From positions 566,986-630,985 of the forward strand of contig NZ_CP059210.1 in NCBI RefSeq assembly GCF_014252095.1: DNA of 64,000 nt. The letters are read 5' to 3'. The position numbers were made by a program, and so were the translations under genes. Shown here in pieces: positions 21,797 to 31,900 of the stretch (positions are counted from its first letter, which is position 1; every line of letters begins with the position of its first letter). The stretch is from Blattabacterium cuenoti. GTDB taxonomy: Bacteria > Bacteroidota > Bacteroidia > Flavobacteriales > Blattabacteriaceae. The notes beneath the pieces were generated by a model that saw only the letters and a list, made by a program, of their open reading frames with translations, was not told the origin of the DNA and ran no database searches.

Positions 21797-22900
21797 ATGA
21801 TAAAAAATGAAGATATTCAATTTATTTCAGAAAAAATTAATAACCTTCAGGAGGTTCTAAACATAGATCAAATTCAAGAATTTCTTGAGAAAGAAGAAAA
21901 AAAAATTTTAAATCCAAATTTTTGGAAGAACTGTCAAAAAGCTAAAAATTTTACAAAACGTTTGCATGCTATGAAAACATGCATAAAAGATTTTTTTGAA
22001 TTAAAAAACGCTTTAGAAGAATTGGAAATTTTATTCTCTTTATCTAAAGAAGAAGATTTAGAAAAAGAGGTTAAAATTCAATTCCATAAAACAGAAAAAC
22101 TTTTGTCAAATATAGAATTTAAAAATCTTCTTTCGGAAGAAGAAGATATTTTGAACGCTATATTGCAAATTTCCTCTGGAGCAGGAGGAACTGAAAGTTG
22201 TGATTGGACTTCTATGTTAATGAGAATGTATATTATGTGGGCTGAAAAAAATAAATTTTCTGTAAAAAACATTCATCATATTCCTGGAGATATCACAGGA
22301 ATCAAATCTGTAACTTTAGAATTAGATGGATTATATGCTTTTGGATATTTAAAAGGAGAAAATGGAGTTCATAGATTAATACGTTTATCTCCATTTGATA
22401 ATAATTCAAAACGTCATACTTCTTTTTCTTCGGTTTATGTATATCCTTTAGTAGATAAAGACATAAATATAAACATTAACATATCTGATATTCAATGGGA
22501 AACATTTCGTTCTAGTGGATCTGGAGGACAAAACGTCAATAAAGTGGAAACTGGAGTCAGATTACGTCATCATCCTACGGGAATTATTATTGAAAATACA
22601 GAGACCCGTTCGCAAATGCAAAATAGACAAAAAGCATTGCATTTATTAAAGTCTAGATTGTTTGAAATAGAAATTTCAAAAAAAAATGAAAAAAAAAACA
22701 AAATAGAATCCAGTAAAAAAAAAATTGAATGGGGATCTCAGATTCGAAATTATATCATGCATCCTTATAAATTAGTCAAGGACTTACGAACAGGTTATGA
22801 AACTAAAAAAATCCATTCTGTAATGAATGGAGAAATAGATATTTTCTTGAAAAAATTTTTGGTATACAATAAAAAAATAGAAAAAAAGGAAAAAGAATGA
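21797..22900 (+). CDS. prfB: peptide chain release factor 2, read in a single frame
   Basis: Terminates translation at UGA and UAA. The tRNA-mimic stop-codon motif SPF appears in [13 protein letters not shown], and the catalytic GGQ in [15 protein letters not shown]. 367 residues, full length. RF2 genes often need a programmed +1 frameshift near codon 25; here the frame is continuous through that point (LQEVLNID), yet AGGAGG at 21849-21854 remains just before it, where the frameshift-stimulating SD-like sequence would lie. Two hairpins precede the start codon. Confidence 0.96.
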   Translation: MIKNEDIQFISEKINNLQEVLNIDQIQEFLEKEEKKILNPNFWKNCQKAKNFTKRLHAMKTCIKDFFELKNALEELEILFSLSKEEDLEKEVKIQFHKTEKLLSNIEFKNLLSEEEDILNAILQISSGAGGTESCDWTSMLMRMYIMWAEKNKFSVKNIHHIPGDITGIKSVTLELDGLYAFGYLKGENGVHRLIRLSPFDNNSKRHTSFSSVYVYPLVDKDINININISDIQWETFRSSGSGGQNVNKVETGVRLRHHPTGIIIENTETRSQMQNRQKALHLLKSRLFEIEISKKNEKKNKIESSKKKIEWGSQIRNYIMHPYKLVKDLRTGYETKKIHSVMNGEIDIFLKKFLVYNKKIEKKEKE

Positions 22901-22959
22901 AAAAATTAAAAATTTTTAAACCCTATTTTTATTTAACCATAAAATTAATTTTTCTTTAA

Positions 22960-24351
22960 ATGAAAATTCTCTATGCAGATCTTATCGATCAAACTTTTGA
23001 TTTTCCTACCGAGGAATTTTCTCTAAAAAATAATCTTCTAGAATTTCATGGAATTCCACTCATGGAGATGATTCAAAAATATGGAACTCCATTAAAGTTT
23101 ACTTATTTACCAAAAATATCTAAAAACATACAAAAGGCTAGAAAATGGTTTGAAAAGGCGATTCATTCTAATAATTATAATAATAAATATACTTATTGTT
23201 ATTGCACAAAAAGCTCTCATTTTTCTTTTGTATTAGAAGAAGCATTAAAAAACAATATTAGTATTGAAACTTCATATGCTTATGATATAGAAATTGTAAA
23301 AAATCTTTATAAAAAAGGAAAAACAAATAAAGATATTGAAGTTATTTGCAATGGGTTTAAAACTCATAATTACATAGAAAATATATCATATTTGATTAAT
23401 AATGGTTTTTATAACACTATTCCTATATTGGATAATTCCGATGAATTGGAAAAATTGAGTTTTTTTATCCATTATCCATTTAAATTAGGAATTCGAATTG
23501 CCTCTGAGGAAGAACCAAAATTTGAATTCTATACCTCCCGTTTAGGAATAGGATATAAAGACATCATTGTTTTTTACTTGAATAAAATAAAAAACAATCC
23601 AAAAGTGGAACTAAAAATGCTACACTTTTTTATAAATACGGGAATTAAAGATACGGCTTATTACTGGAATGAACTTTTTAAATGTTTACATATTTACGCT
23701 AAATTAAAAAAAATTGCTCCAGAGTTAGATATTTTAAATATAGGAGGGGGGTTCCCTATTAAAACCTCTATGTCGTTCAAGTATGATTATGAATACATGA
23801 CTAATGAAATCGTTTATCAAATAAAAAAATTTTGCCAAGAAGAAAATATTTCAGAACCTCACATATACACAGAATTTGGAGCTTATACAGTTGGAGAAAG
23901 TGGAGGAATTATTTATAGAATACTTAGTCAAAAAAGGCAAAATGATAGAGAAAAATGGAATATGATAGATAGTTCTTTTATGACGACTCTTCCTGATACT
24001 TGGGCTATTAGTCGGAGATTTATTATGATGGCTATAAACCGTTGGAATGATTCTTATGAAAGAGTTTTTTTAGGAGGTTTAACGTGTGATAGTGACGATT
24101 ATTATAATTCTGAACAGCATATGAACGCCATATATCTTCCTCTTTTTCGAGAAAATCCTCCACTTTATATTGGTTTTTTTCATACTGGAGCCTATCAAGA
24201 TACCATCAGTGGATATGGAGGAGTCCACCACTGTTTAATCCCACAACCTATTCATATTTTAATTGATCATGATGATCAAAAAAAATTAGTATATAAAATA
24301 TTTCGTCATTCTCAAAATCCTGAAGAAATATTGAAAATCTTAGGTTATTAA
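22960..24351 (+). CDS. speA: arginine decarboxylase, biosynthetic
   Basis: PLP-dependent decarboxylation of arginine to agmatine. The alanine-racemase-type barrel has a likely Schiff-base Lys in YTYCYCTKSSHFSF. A glycine-rich phosphate-binding stretch (LDILNIGGGFP) follows, and the conserved C-terminal LGGLTCDSDDYY provides the catalytic Cys-Asp. At 463 residues it is the compact Bacteroidota form, much shorter than E. coli SpeA. First gene of speA-speB-cmk-fabG-menD; speB starts one base after its stop, which supports arginine rather than ornithine or diaminopimelate as substrate. Confidence 0.85.
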   Translation: MKILYADLIDQTFDFPTEEFSLKNNLLEFHGIPLMEMIQKYGTPLKFTYLPKISKNIQKARKWFEKAIHSNNYNNKYTYCYCTKSSHFSFVLEEALKNNISIETSYAYDIEIVKNLYKKGKTNKDIEVICNGFKTHNYIENISYLINNGFYNTIPILDNSDELEKLSFFIHYPFKLGIRIASEEEPKFEFYTSRLGIGYKDIIVFYLNKIKNNPKVELKMLHFFINTGIKDTAYYWNELFKCLHIYAKLKKIAPELDILNIGGGFPIKTSMSFKYDYEYMTNEIVYQIKKFCQEENISEPHIYTEFGAYTVGESGGIIYRILSQKRQNDREKWNMIDSSFMTTLPDTWAISRRFIMMAINRWNDSYERVFLGGLTCDSDDYYNSEQHMNAIYLPLFRENPPLYIGFFHTGAYQDTISGYGGVHHCLIPQPIHILIDHDDQKKLVYKIFRHSQNPEEILKILGY

Positions 24352-24352
24352 G

Positions 24353-25240
24353 GTGATTAATAAAAATATTATGAAAAAAAAAACATTCGCAAAAATTCCT
24401 ATAAAATATGCAACTCTTAAAACATCTCAAATAATCCTTATTCCTGTTCCATACGATTATACAGGGACATGGAAAAAAGGATCTAAAAAAGGACCTAAAG
24501 CTTTTTTAGATGCCTCAGAACATATGGAATTATATGATATAGAAACTAATTCTGAAGTATACAAAAGAGGAATTTTTCTTGTTAACCCTTTTGTAAATTC
24601 TTCAATTTCTTCCAGAGAAATGGTAAAAAAAGTTTATAATGTTACTAAAAAGTATCTTTTAAAAGAAAAATTTATTACTTTCATTGGTGGAGAACATTCC
24701 ATTTCCATAGGAAGTATCAGAGCTTTTGGAGAAAAATATACTAATATGAGTATTCTTCATATGGATGCACATGCAGATTTACGTCCTATCTATAATGGAG
24801 ATCCTTATAATCATGCATGTTCTATGCATGAAGCCTCTACAAAATATCCTGTAATACAGATAGGAATTCGAAGTATGGATATTTCAGAAAAATCGTACAT
24901 CCAAAATGGGAACATCTTTTATTTTCATGAAATTTATCAAAATGATTTATGGATGAAAAAAGCTATTAAAAGACTATCTGAAAATGTATTTTTAAGCATA
25001 GATATAGATGTTCTTGATCCAAGCATAGCGCCTTCTACAGGAACTCCAGAACCAGGAGGTTTATCTTGGTACACAACTTTAAAATTTTTGAAAATGGTTT
25101 TTCAAAAGAAAAAAATTATAGGTTTTGATATTGTAGAACTTTTACCAAATGAACGAGAATTTTCTACAGATTTTTTAGTCGTTAAACTTTATTATAAACT
25201 ATTGTCATACAAATATGAATTAATAACTTATCAATCATGA
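24353..25240 (+). CDS. speB: agmatinase (ureohydrolase family)
   Basis: Hydrolyses agmatine to putrescine and urea at a binuclear Mn site. All ureohydrolase metal motifs are present: FIGGEHSISIG, LHMDAHADLR and SIDIDVLDPSIAPSTGTPEPGG; the last is typical of agmatinases. Arginase is the main alternative, but the position after speA favours agmatinase. Starts at GTG 24353 or ATG 24371; neither decides function. 295 residues. Its stop overlaps the cmk start by 4 bp. Confidence 0.88.
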   Translation: MINKNIMKKKTFAKIPIKYATLKTSQIILIPVPYDYTGTWKKGSKKGPKAFLDASEHMELYDIETNSEVYKRGIFLVNPFVNSSISSREMVKKVYNVTKKYLLKEKFITFIGGEHSISIGSIRAFGEKYTNMSILHMDAHADLRPIYNGDPYNHACSMHEASTKYPVIQIGIRSMDISEKSYIQNGNIFYFHEIYQNDLWMKKAIKRLSENVFLSIDIDVLDPSIAPSTGTPEPGGLSWYTTLKFLKMVFQKKKIIGFDIVELLPNEREFSTDFLVVKLYYKLLSYKYELITYQS

Positions 25241-25938
25241 ATCAAAAAATGATCATAACTATAGATGGATATTCTTCTTCTGGAAAAAGTACTTTATCTC
25301 AAGCGCTTTCTAAGAAATTATCATACTCCCATATAGATACTGGAGCTATGTATAGAAGTATTACTTTGTTAGCTATTAGAAAAAAAATTTTCAACAGTGA
25401 TTTATGGAATGTCAAAAATTTTATACCTATTTTGAATAATATAAATTTCCAATTTAAATGGAATAAAAAATTGAATCAGACAGAAATTTTTTTAAATCAA
25501 GAAAACGTTCAATCTGAAATTAAGTCAATAGAAGTGACAGATAAAGTCAGTTTCATCGCAAGAATTCCAGAAATTCGGGAAAAATTATCAGAAATCCAAA
25601 AAAAATTTGGGAATCAAAAAGGGGTTATTATGGAAGGAAGAGACATGGGGTATAGAATTTTTCCTCATTCAGAATTAAAAATATTTATGAAAGGATCTAT
25701 AAATGTTCGCGCTCATAGAAGATATCAAGATTTTCAAAAAAAAGGAAAAAAAGTTTCTTATGAAGAAATACGAAGAAACATTTTTCATAGAGATATGATG
25801 GACATTTCTCGTAAAGTTTCTCCACTTCAAAAACCTATAGATTCCGTAGAAATAGATAATACATTTCTTAATGTTGAAAAACAGTTAGATCTTGTACTTC
25901 AATTGGTAGATAAGATTAGAAAAAAAAAGAAAATATGA
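25237..25938 (+). CDS. cmk: cytidylate kinase
   Basis: Phosphorylates CMP and dCMP to the diphosphates. P-loop IDGYSSSGKSTLSQAL at the N-terminus, the substrate-side HIDTGAMYRS, and the GRDMGYRIFP and RRYQDFQKKGK stretches match the family. 233 residues, normal. Coupled by 4-bp ATGA overlaps to speB before and fabG after. Confidence 0.96.
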   Translation: MNQKMIITIDGYSSSGKSTLSQALSKKLSYSHIDTGAMYRSITLLAIRKKIFNSDLWNVKNFIPILNNINFQFKWNKKLNQTEIFLNQENVQSEIKSIEVTDKVSFIARIPEIREKLSEIQKKFGNQKGVIMEGRDMGYRIFPHSELKIFMKGSINVRAHRRYQDFQKKGKKVSYEEIRRNIFHRDMMDISRKVSPLQKPIDSVEIDNTFLNVEKQLDLVLQLVDKIRKKKKI

Positions 25939-26669
25939 AACTTCTAGATGGAAAAATAGCCATAGTTACAGGTGGTTCAGGAGATATAGGAAAATCTATA
26001 GTGAAAACATTTGTAAAACATGGAGCCTATGTTATTTTTACATACTTTTCATCAAAAAAAAACGCTAAAAAATTAGTGAAAGAATTAGAAAATTCTGCAG
26101 AAGCTTACGAAATAGACCTAAAAGATTTAAATTCTTCTAAAACCTTTGTTCAAAGAGTTATAGACAAATTTGGAAGTATAGATATATTAGTCAATAATGC
26201 TGGAATTATAAGAGATAATTTTTTATTTAGAATGTCTGAAAAAAATTGGGATACAGTTATTCGTACTAATATTTATTCTGTTTTTCATCTGACTAAATAT
26301 GTCATATTTCCTATGATCAAACAAAAAAATGGAAGCATCATTAATATGAGTTCCGTTATAGGAATAACAGGAAACTCTGGACAAACTAATTATGCGACAT
26401 CCAAAGCTGGAATTATTGGTTTTACTAAATCTATAGCTAAGGAATTAGGAAAAAAAAACATACGTTGTAATGCCATTGCTCCTGGATATATTTCTACGAA
26501 AATGAATTCTTTTTTTTCTCAAAAAACAAAAGAAAATTGGATAAAGAATATTCCATTAAAAAGACCGGGAATTCCTCAAGATGTGGCTAACTGTACTCTA
26601 TTTCTAGCCTCGGATTTATCCAATTACATAACTGGATCTGTTTTAAATGTTAATGGAGGACTAATTTAA
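25935..26669 (+). CDS. fabG: 3-oxoacyl-[acyl-carrier-protein] reductase
   Basis: NADPH-dependent reduction of 3-oxoacyl-ACP in fatty acid elongation. Short-chain dehydrogenase motifs: nucleotide-binding VTGGSGDIGKSIV, NNAGI, catalytic Ser in NMSSVIGITGNSGQ, and YATSKAGIIGFTK carrying the YxxxK pair. Ending TGSVLNVNGGLI is typical of FabG. 244 residues. Fourth gene of the speA operon; other SDR activities are possible, but the ending and the need of fabF/acpP/fabZ for a partner support FabG. Confidence 0.93.
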   Translation: MKLLDGKIAIVTGGSGDIGKSIVKTFVKHGAYVIFTYFSSKKNAKKLVKELENSAEAYEIDLKDLNSSKTFVQRVIDKFGSIDILVNNAGIIRDNFLFRMSEKNWDTVIRTNIYSVFHLTKYVIFPMIKQKNGSIINMSSVIGITGNSGQTNYATSKAGIIGFTKSIAKELGKKNIRCNAIAPGYISTKMNSFFSQKTKENWIKNIPLKRPGIPQDVANCTLFLASDLSNYITGSVLNVNGGLI

Positions 26670-26674
26670 TTTAA

Positions 26675-28375
26675 ATGTACTCAAATAAAAAGATTGTACA
26701 AAGTTTAGGAGAAATCCTAAAAGCTAAATCCATATTTCATATAATAATCTCTCCAGGTTCTAGAAACGCTCCAATAATTATTCACTTCACACAACATAAA
26801 GACTTTAAAACTTATAGTATTGTAGATGAACGTTGTGCAGGTTTTTTTGCTTTAGGAATAGCTCAAAAAATAAAGAATCCAGTAGTTCTTAGTTGTACTT
26901 CTGGATCTGCTGTTGTTAATTATTATCCTTCAGTGACAGAAGCTTTTTATCAAAATATTCCACTTATTTTTCTTACAGCAGATCGTCCTAAAGAAATTAT
27001 AAATATTCTAGAAGGACAAACCATTCATCAAGAAAATATTTTTCAAAACCATGTAGAATTATCTATTCAATTAACAGAAGATGAATCAAAATTAGGATTA
27101 TGGTATAATGAAAGATTAATCAATGAATCTATTAATAAATGTATCGAAAAAAAAAAACCGATACATATTAATATTCCATTTTCAGAACCTCTTTATGAAA
27201 CCACTGAATTTTTACACGTAAAACCTAAAATTATCAATACTTTTCCTGTAAAAAATTGTATTGAAAAACCTAAATATTATCAAAAAGAAAAACAGATATG
27301 GAAAAAATCTAAAAAAAAAATGATTTTGCTAGGTTTATATAATAATACAGGAAAAAAATTAGAAAAAATTTTAAATAAATTAAGTAAAGATCCTTCCATA
27401 GTTATTTTCACGGAAACTACATCTCATGTGTACGGAAAATTTTTTTTCTCCTGTATAGATCAACTACTTTTCAGTATGAAAGATACTGAATGGATAAATT
27501 TAAAACCTCACATTTTATTAACTATTGGTGGAAATATTATATCCAAAAAAATAAAGTATTTTTTAAGAAAAAAACCTCCTAAGTATCATTGGCACATAGG
27601 AGAAAATAATGATGTAAATAATTACCCAGATACCTATTATAGACTAACCACCTATTGGCCTATAGAACCAGAATTTTTTTTCAAAATATTTCATTTTTAC
27701 AGTTTAGAAAGTTTAAAATCATCGGATTATCGATATAAATGGGAAAAATTGAAAAAATGTAGAAGAAAAAAGAATGACTCTTTTTTAAAAAAGGAGAAAA
27801 GTTTTTCAGATCTCAAAGTTTTATTTTGCATATTCAAATCTATTCCTAATCATTCAGTTTTACAATTAGGAAATAGCACGATAATAAGATATTATCAACT
27901 TTTTGAGAAAAAAAACCCCTCCATAAAATCTTATTGTAATAGAGGAACTTCTGGGATAGAAGGAAGTGTTTCTACTGCGATAGGTTATGCGGTTAGTAGC
28001 AAAAAAAAGGTAACTTTAATTATCGGAGACATAAGTTTTTTTTACGATAGTAATGCCTTATGGAATAATTATATTCCAAATAATTTTCGACTTATACTTA
28101 TTAACAATGGAGGAGGTAGTATTTTTAGATCTATTTCAGAATATAAAATTCCTGAAAAAATATTCAATTTTTTTGAAACAAAACATCTTTTTACTGCAGA
28201 AAAAATTTGTGAAATGCATAATTGGAAATATGAAAGAATATCCAATAAATTCTCTTTGAAAAAGAGTTTAAATATTTTTTGGAATAAATCGGATGTTCCT
28301 TGTCTACTAGAAATAAATACTCAAAAATCTAAAAATGCAAAAATTTTGAAAAAATATTTATCCTATCTTTCTTGA
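26675..28375 (+). CDS. menD: 2-succinyl-5-enolpyruvyl-6-hydroxy-3-cyclohexene-1-carboxylate synthase
   Basis: Thiamine-diphosphate enzyme joining 2-oxoglutarate and isochorismate in menaquinone synthesis. N-terminal HIIISPGSRNAPIIIH and the VDERCAGFFALG glutamate region, then the ThDP/Mg site GNSTIIRYYQLF followed by NRGTSGIEGSVSTAIG and GDISFFYDSNALWN. 566 residues, normal. Last gene of the speA operon; its 3' end overlaps the convergent SanA-like gene by 18 bp. Other men genes are outside the window. Confidence 0.95.
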   Translation: MYSNKKIVQSLGEILKAKSIFHIIISPGSRNAPIIIHFTQHKDFKTYSIVDERCAGFFALGIAQKIKNPVVLSCTSGSAVVNYYPSVTEAFYQNIPLIFLTADRPKEIINILEGQTIHQENIFQNHVELSIQLTEDESKLGLWYNERLINESINKCIEKKKPIHINIPFSEPLYETTEFLHVKPKIINTFPVKNCIEKPKYYQKEKQIWKKSKKKMILLGLYNNTGKKLEKILNKLSKDPSIVIFTETTSHVYGKFFFSCIDQLLFSMKDTEWINLKPHILLTIGGNIISKKIKYFLRKKPPKYHWHIGENNDVNNYPDTYYRLTTYWPIEPEFFFKIFHFYSLESLKSSDYRYKWEKLKKCRRKKNDSFLKKEKSFSDLKVLFCIFKSIPNHSVLQLGNSTIIRYYQLFEKKNPSIKSYCNRGTSGIEGSVSTAIGYAVSSKKKVTLIIGDISFFYDSNALWNNYIPNNFRLILINNGGGSIFRSISEYKIPEKIFNFFETKHLFTAEKICEMHNWKYERISNKFSLKKSLNIFWNKSDVPCLLEINTQKSKNAKILKKYLSYLS

Positions 28376-28945
28376 TTTTAAAGATAAAAAAATATCCCAT
28401 ATAGCTTTGATTCTAGCTAAGATTTCTCTAAATTGTGTTTTACAATCAAAAGAGAGACTTTTAGCGTTAAAACCTATGACATCTAAACCGAAACAATTTC
28501 CAATGAATATGGCTCTTTCATTATGAAATCTTTGAGAAATTATAGTAAACTTTTTTTGATTAAAAACTTTATAGACTCTTAATACAGAATGTATAGTGCT
28601 GATTCCAGAAAAATCTTCATATATAAAATAATCGGGGATTCCCTTACTTATTAATTCTTTTTTCATCATTTTTGGTTCATTATAATTCTTTTCTCTATTA
28701 TCTCCACTTACGATAATATAACGAATTTTTTTCTGATAAAACAGAAAACAAGCGGCATCTATCCTATATTTAAAATAAGCATTTAATCCCCCTCCATGCA
28801 AATACTTAGAAGTACCTAAAACGACTCCAAATGTATTATATGGAATTTTTTCAATATTATCATAGCTTTTTCTTATAGCCCATAAACTAATTCCTAGATA
28901 ACAAATAACTATGATAAAAACTATAATAAAGAATATACGTTTTAT
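28358..28945 (-). CDS. SanA/YdcF-like (DUF218) membrane-anchored protein with an apparent ATA start
   Basis: An open frame from ATA at 28945 gives 195 residues: an N-terminal membrane helix (IKRIFFIIVFIIVICYLG, about 1-20), then YNTFGVVLGTSKYLHGGGLN and IIVSGDNREKNYNEP, both typical of the SanA branch of the DUF218 family linked to the cell envelope. The first conventional start in frame is a TTG at 28801, which would delete the membrane anchor and the VVLGTS core strand. An in-frame stop lies two codons before the ATA. So the gene either starts at AUA, or its ATG has mutated and it is decaying. 22 bp after secA on the same strand. Confidence 0.75.
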   Translation of the reverse strand: MKRIFFIIVFIIVICYLGISLWAIRKSYDNIEKIPYNTFGVVLGTSKYLHGGGLNAYFKYRIDAACFLFYQKKIRYIIVSGDNREKNYNEPKMMKKELISKGIPDYFIYEDFSGISTIHSVLRVYKVFNQKKFTIISQRFHNERAIFIGNCFGLDVIGFNAKSLSFDCKTQFREILARIKAIWDIFLSLKSRKIG

Positions 28946-28967
28946 GGTTAGTTAACACAATCGTATT

Positions 28968-31900
28968 CTAAAAAAGATCGTCTTCTATGATCCATTCTCC
29001 CTTTTCTAAAAAAAAATCCACTTGTTTAAATTTTATGTTTTTAGTTTCTCCTGTAATTAGATGACGGATATTAATTCTATTATTTCTTCCTAATTTTTTC
29101 CCATTTTTTCCTTTCAAAAAAGGATCTATCATTCTAGGATGATTTGGAATACATAAAATATCACTTTTCATTATAATAGACTTCAGCAAAAAAGAAATTA
29201 CCTGTTTGTTAATTTCATAAACTCTTTCTTGAAATAAATTAAAAGCATTTTGCTTATAAACAATCAGAGGATCTTTTTGTTCAAAAACTGCATTTTGCAC
29301 TGAATATCGCAAACTATCCATTTCTCGTAAATGTTCTTTCCATTTTTCATCTAAAAAACACAATATAGTTTTTTTTTCAAATATAGAGAACAATGATAAT
29401 CCACGACTATCATAAATTTCTTTTAAGCTTGATACAGAACTAATATTGTTGATTCCATCCGTAAACATAACCTGAATTTGATAATCAGTTTCGTCCTTCT
29501 CTATTATATGAGATATAACAGGAATAATTTCTTTAAAAGCTATTCTTTCTTTTTTTTTCTCATAAAAATCTATAATAAGATCATGAAGATAATTGATACA
29601 ATCACGTTCTTTATAAGAAAAAAATTCACTCTCTTTTATAGGAAATACAAGTCCAAAAGTTTGAATGAATTCATATTCCAAATTTTTAAAATCATTCAAA
29701 GATTTGTTCAACAATATCATATTGTCTAATAAAACATAGATCATATTAGAAATATCTAAACTTAACTCTTCTCCACATAAAGCATTTCTACGTTTTTTAT
29801 AAATAAATTCTCGCTGTTTATTAATAACATCATCATAATCTAGCAAACGTTTACGTATACTAAAGTTATTATCTTCTATTTTTTTTTGTGCTCTTTCTAT
29901 AGATTTTGTTAATAAAGGATGTTGAATAATATCTCCTTCTTTATGTCCGAAACGATCCATTAATTTAGAAAGTCTTTCTGAATCAAGAAATAAACGAATT
30001 AAATTATCTTCTAGCGATACATAAAACTGAGAAGAGCCTGGATCCCCTTGACGTCCAGAACGTCCTCTTAATTGATTATCTACCCTTCTAGAATCATGTC
30101 TTTCCGTACCTAAAACAGCTAAACCTCCATATTTTACGACTTCATTCGAAAGCTTTATATCCGTCCCTCTTCCTGCCATATTGGTTGCTATAGTGACTGA
30201 TCCAGGGAGTCCTGCTTTCTCTATAATTTCCGCTTCTTTATCATGTAATTTAGCATTTAAAACATTATGTGCTATTTTCCTAAATTTTAAAGCTCTGCTA
30301 AGAAATTCAGAAACTTCAACAGATGTGGTTCCAACAAGAACAGGACGTTGTTCATATTTAGATAAATGAATAATTTTTTCTATAATTGCGTTATACTTTT
30401 CACGTTTTGTTTTGAAAACTAGATCTTGTAAATCCTGTCTTTGCATAGTTTTATGTGTAGGAATGACTACTACGTCTAATTTATAGATATGCCAAAATTC
30501 TCCAGCTTCTGTTTCTGCAGTTCCAGTCATTCCAGAAATTTTTTTATACATTCTAAAATAATTTTGTAAAGTTATGGTAGCAAAAGTTTGACTAGAAGAT
30601 TCTATTTTTACTTTTTCTTTAGCTTCAATAGCTTGGTGAAGACCATCTGAATAACGTCTTCCTTCCATAATCCGACCAGTTTGTTCATCCACAATTTTCA
30701 CTTTTCCATCCATAACTACATAATCTATATCTCTTTCAAATAACGTATAAGCTTTAAGAAGTTGATTAACAGTATGTATACGTTGTAATTTGACAGTAAA
30801 ATTTTTTAAAAGATTTTCTTTTTCTTTTGTTTCTTTCTCTTTTGAGTGATTTTCTTTTTCTAATTCAGTAATTTCCACATTAATATCAGGTAAGACAAAA
30901 AAACCTACATCTTCTACATTTTTAGATAGAAATTCAATTCCTTTATCTGTTAATTCTACAGTATTATTTTTTTCATCAATGACAAAATAAAGATCTTGAT
31001 CTACTTTATGCATATCTCTACCATTATCTTGTAAATATTGACTTTCCACTTTTTGTAAAAGCAAACGTATTTTATCTTCACTTAAGAATTTAATCAATGA
31101 TTTTTTTTTTGGTAAACCACGGTAAGCCTGAAAAAGTTTAAAACCACCTAATTTTTTTTCTCCAGATTTAATTAAATTTTTAGATTCTTGAAAAAATTTT
31201 GTAATTTCTATATTTTGTTGATTAACAATTTTTTCTACTTTATCCTTTAATAATTTAAATTCCTCTTTATTATCTTTATGAGGGTGAACTGGTCCTGATA
31301 TCACTAAAGGAGTACGTGCTTCATCTATTAAAACAGAATCAATTTCATCTATAATAGCATAATTCAAATCCCTTTGAACTAATTCTTCTTTAGAACAAGC
31401 CATATTATCACGTAAATAATCAAAACCAAATTCATTATTAGTTCCATAAGTAATATCCGCTTGGTAAGCTTTTTTACGCATATATCCATTAGAAGATGGA
31501 TAATTATCAATACAATCCACTCTTAATCCATGAAATTCCATTAAAGGAGCCATCCAATTAGCATCTCTTTTAGATAAATAATTGTTTACTGTAACAATGT
31601 GAACTCCCCTTCCAGATAGAGCATTTAAATAAGCAGATAAAGTAGCCACAAATGTTTTTCCTTCTCCAGTTGCCATTTCCGCTATTTTTCCTTGATGTAA
31701 AACTACTCCTCCCATTAATTGAACATCATAATGAACCATATCCCATATGATAGATTTTCCATATGCGTCCCATTTATTCTTCCAGATCGCCTTATCATTT
31801 TGCAATAAAACATAAGATTTTTTTTTTGACAATTCCTTGTCAAAAAGAGTAGACTTGACTATAAGTTGCTTTTTTTCTTTAAAACGTTTAGCTGTTTCCT

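Noticed and set aside
28968..29100. SecA C-terminal zinc tail missing, suspected truncation
   Set aside because: The replacing GRNN...GEW ending looks like the ordinary Flavobacteriales SecA terminus.
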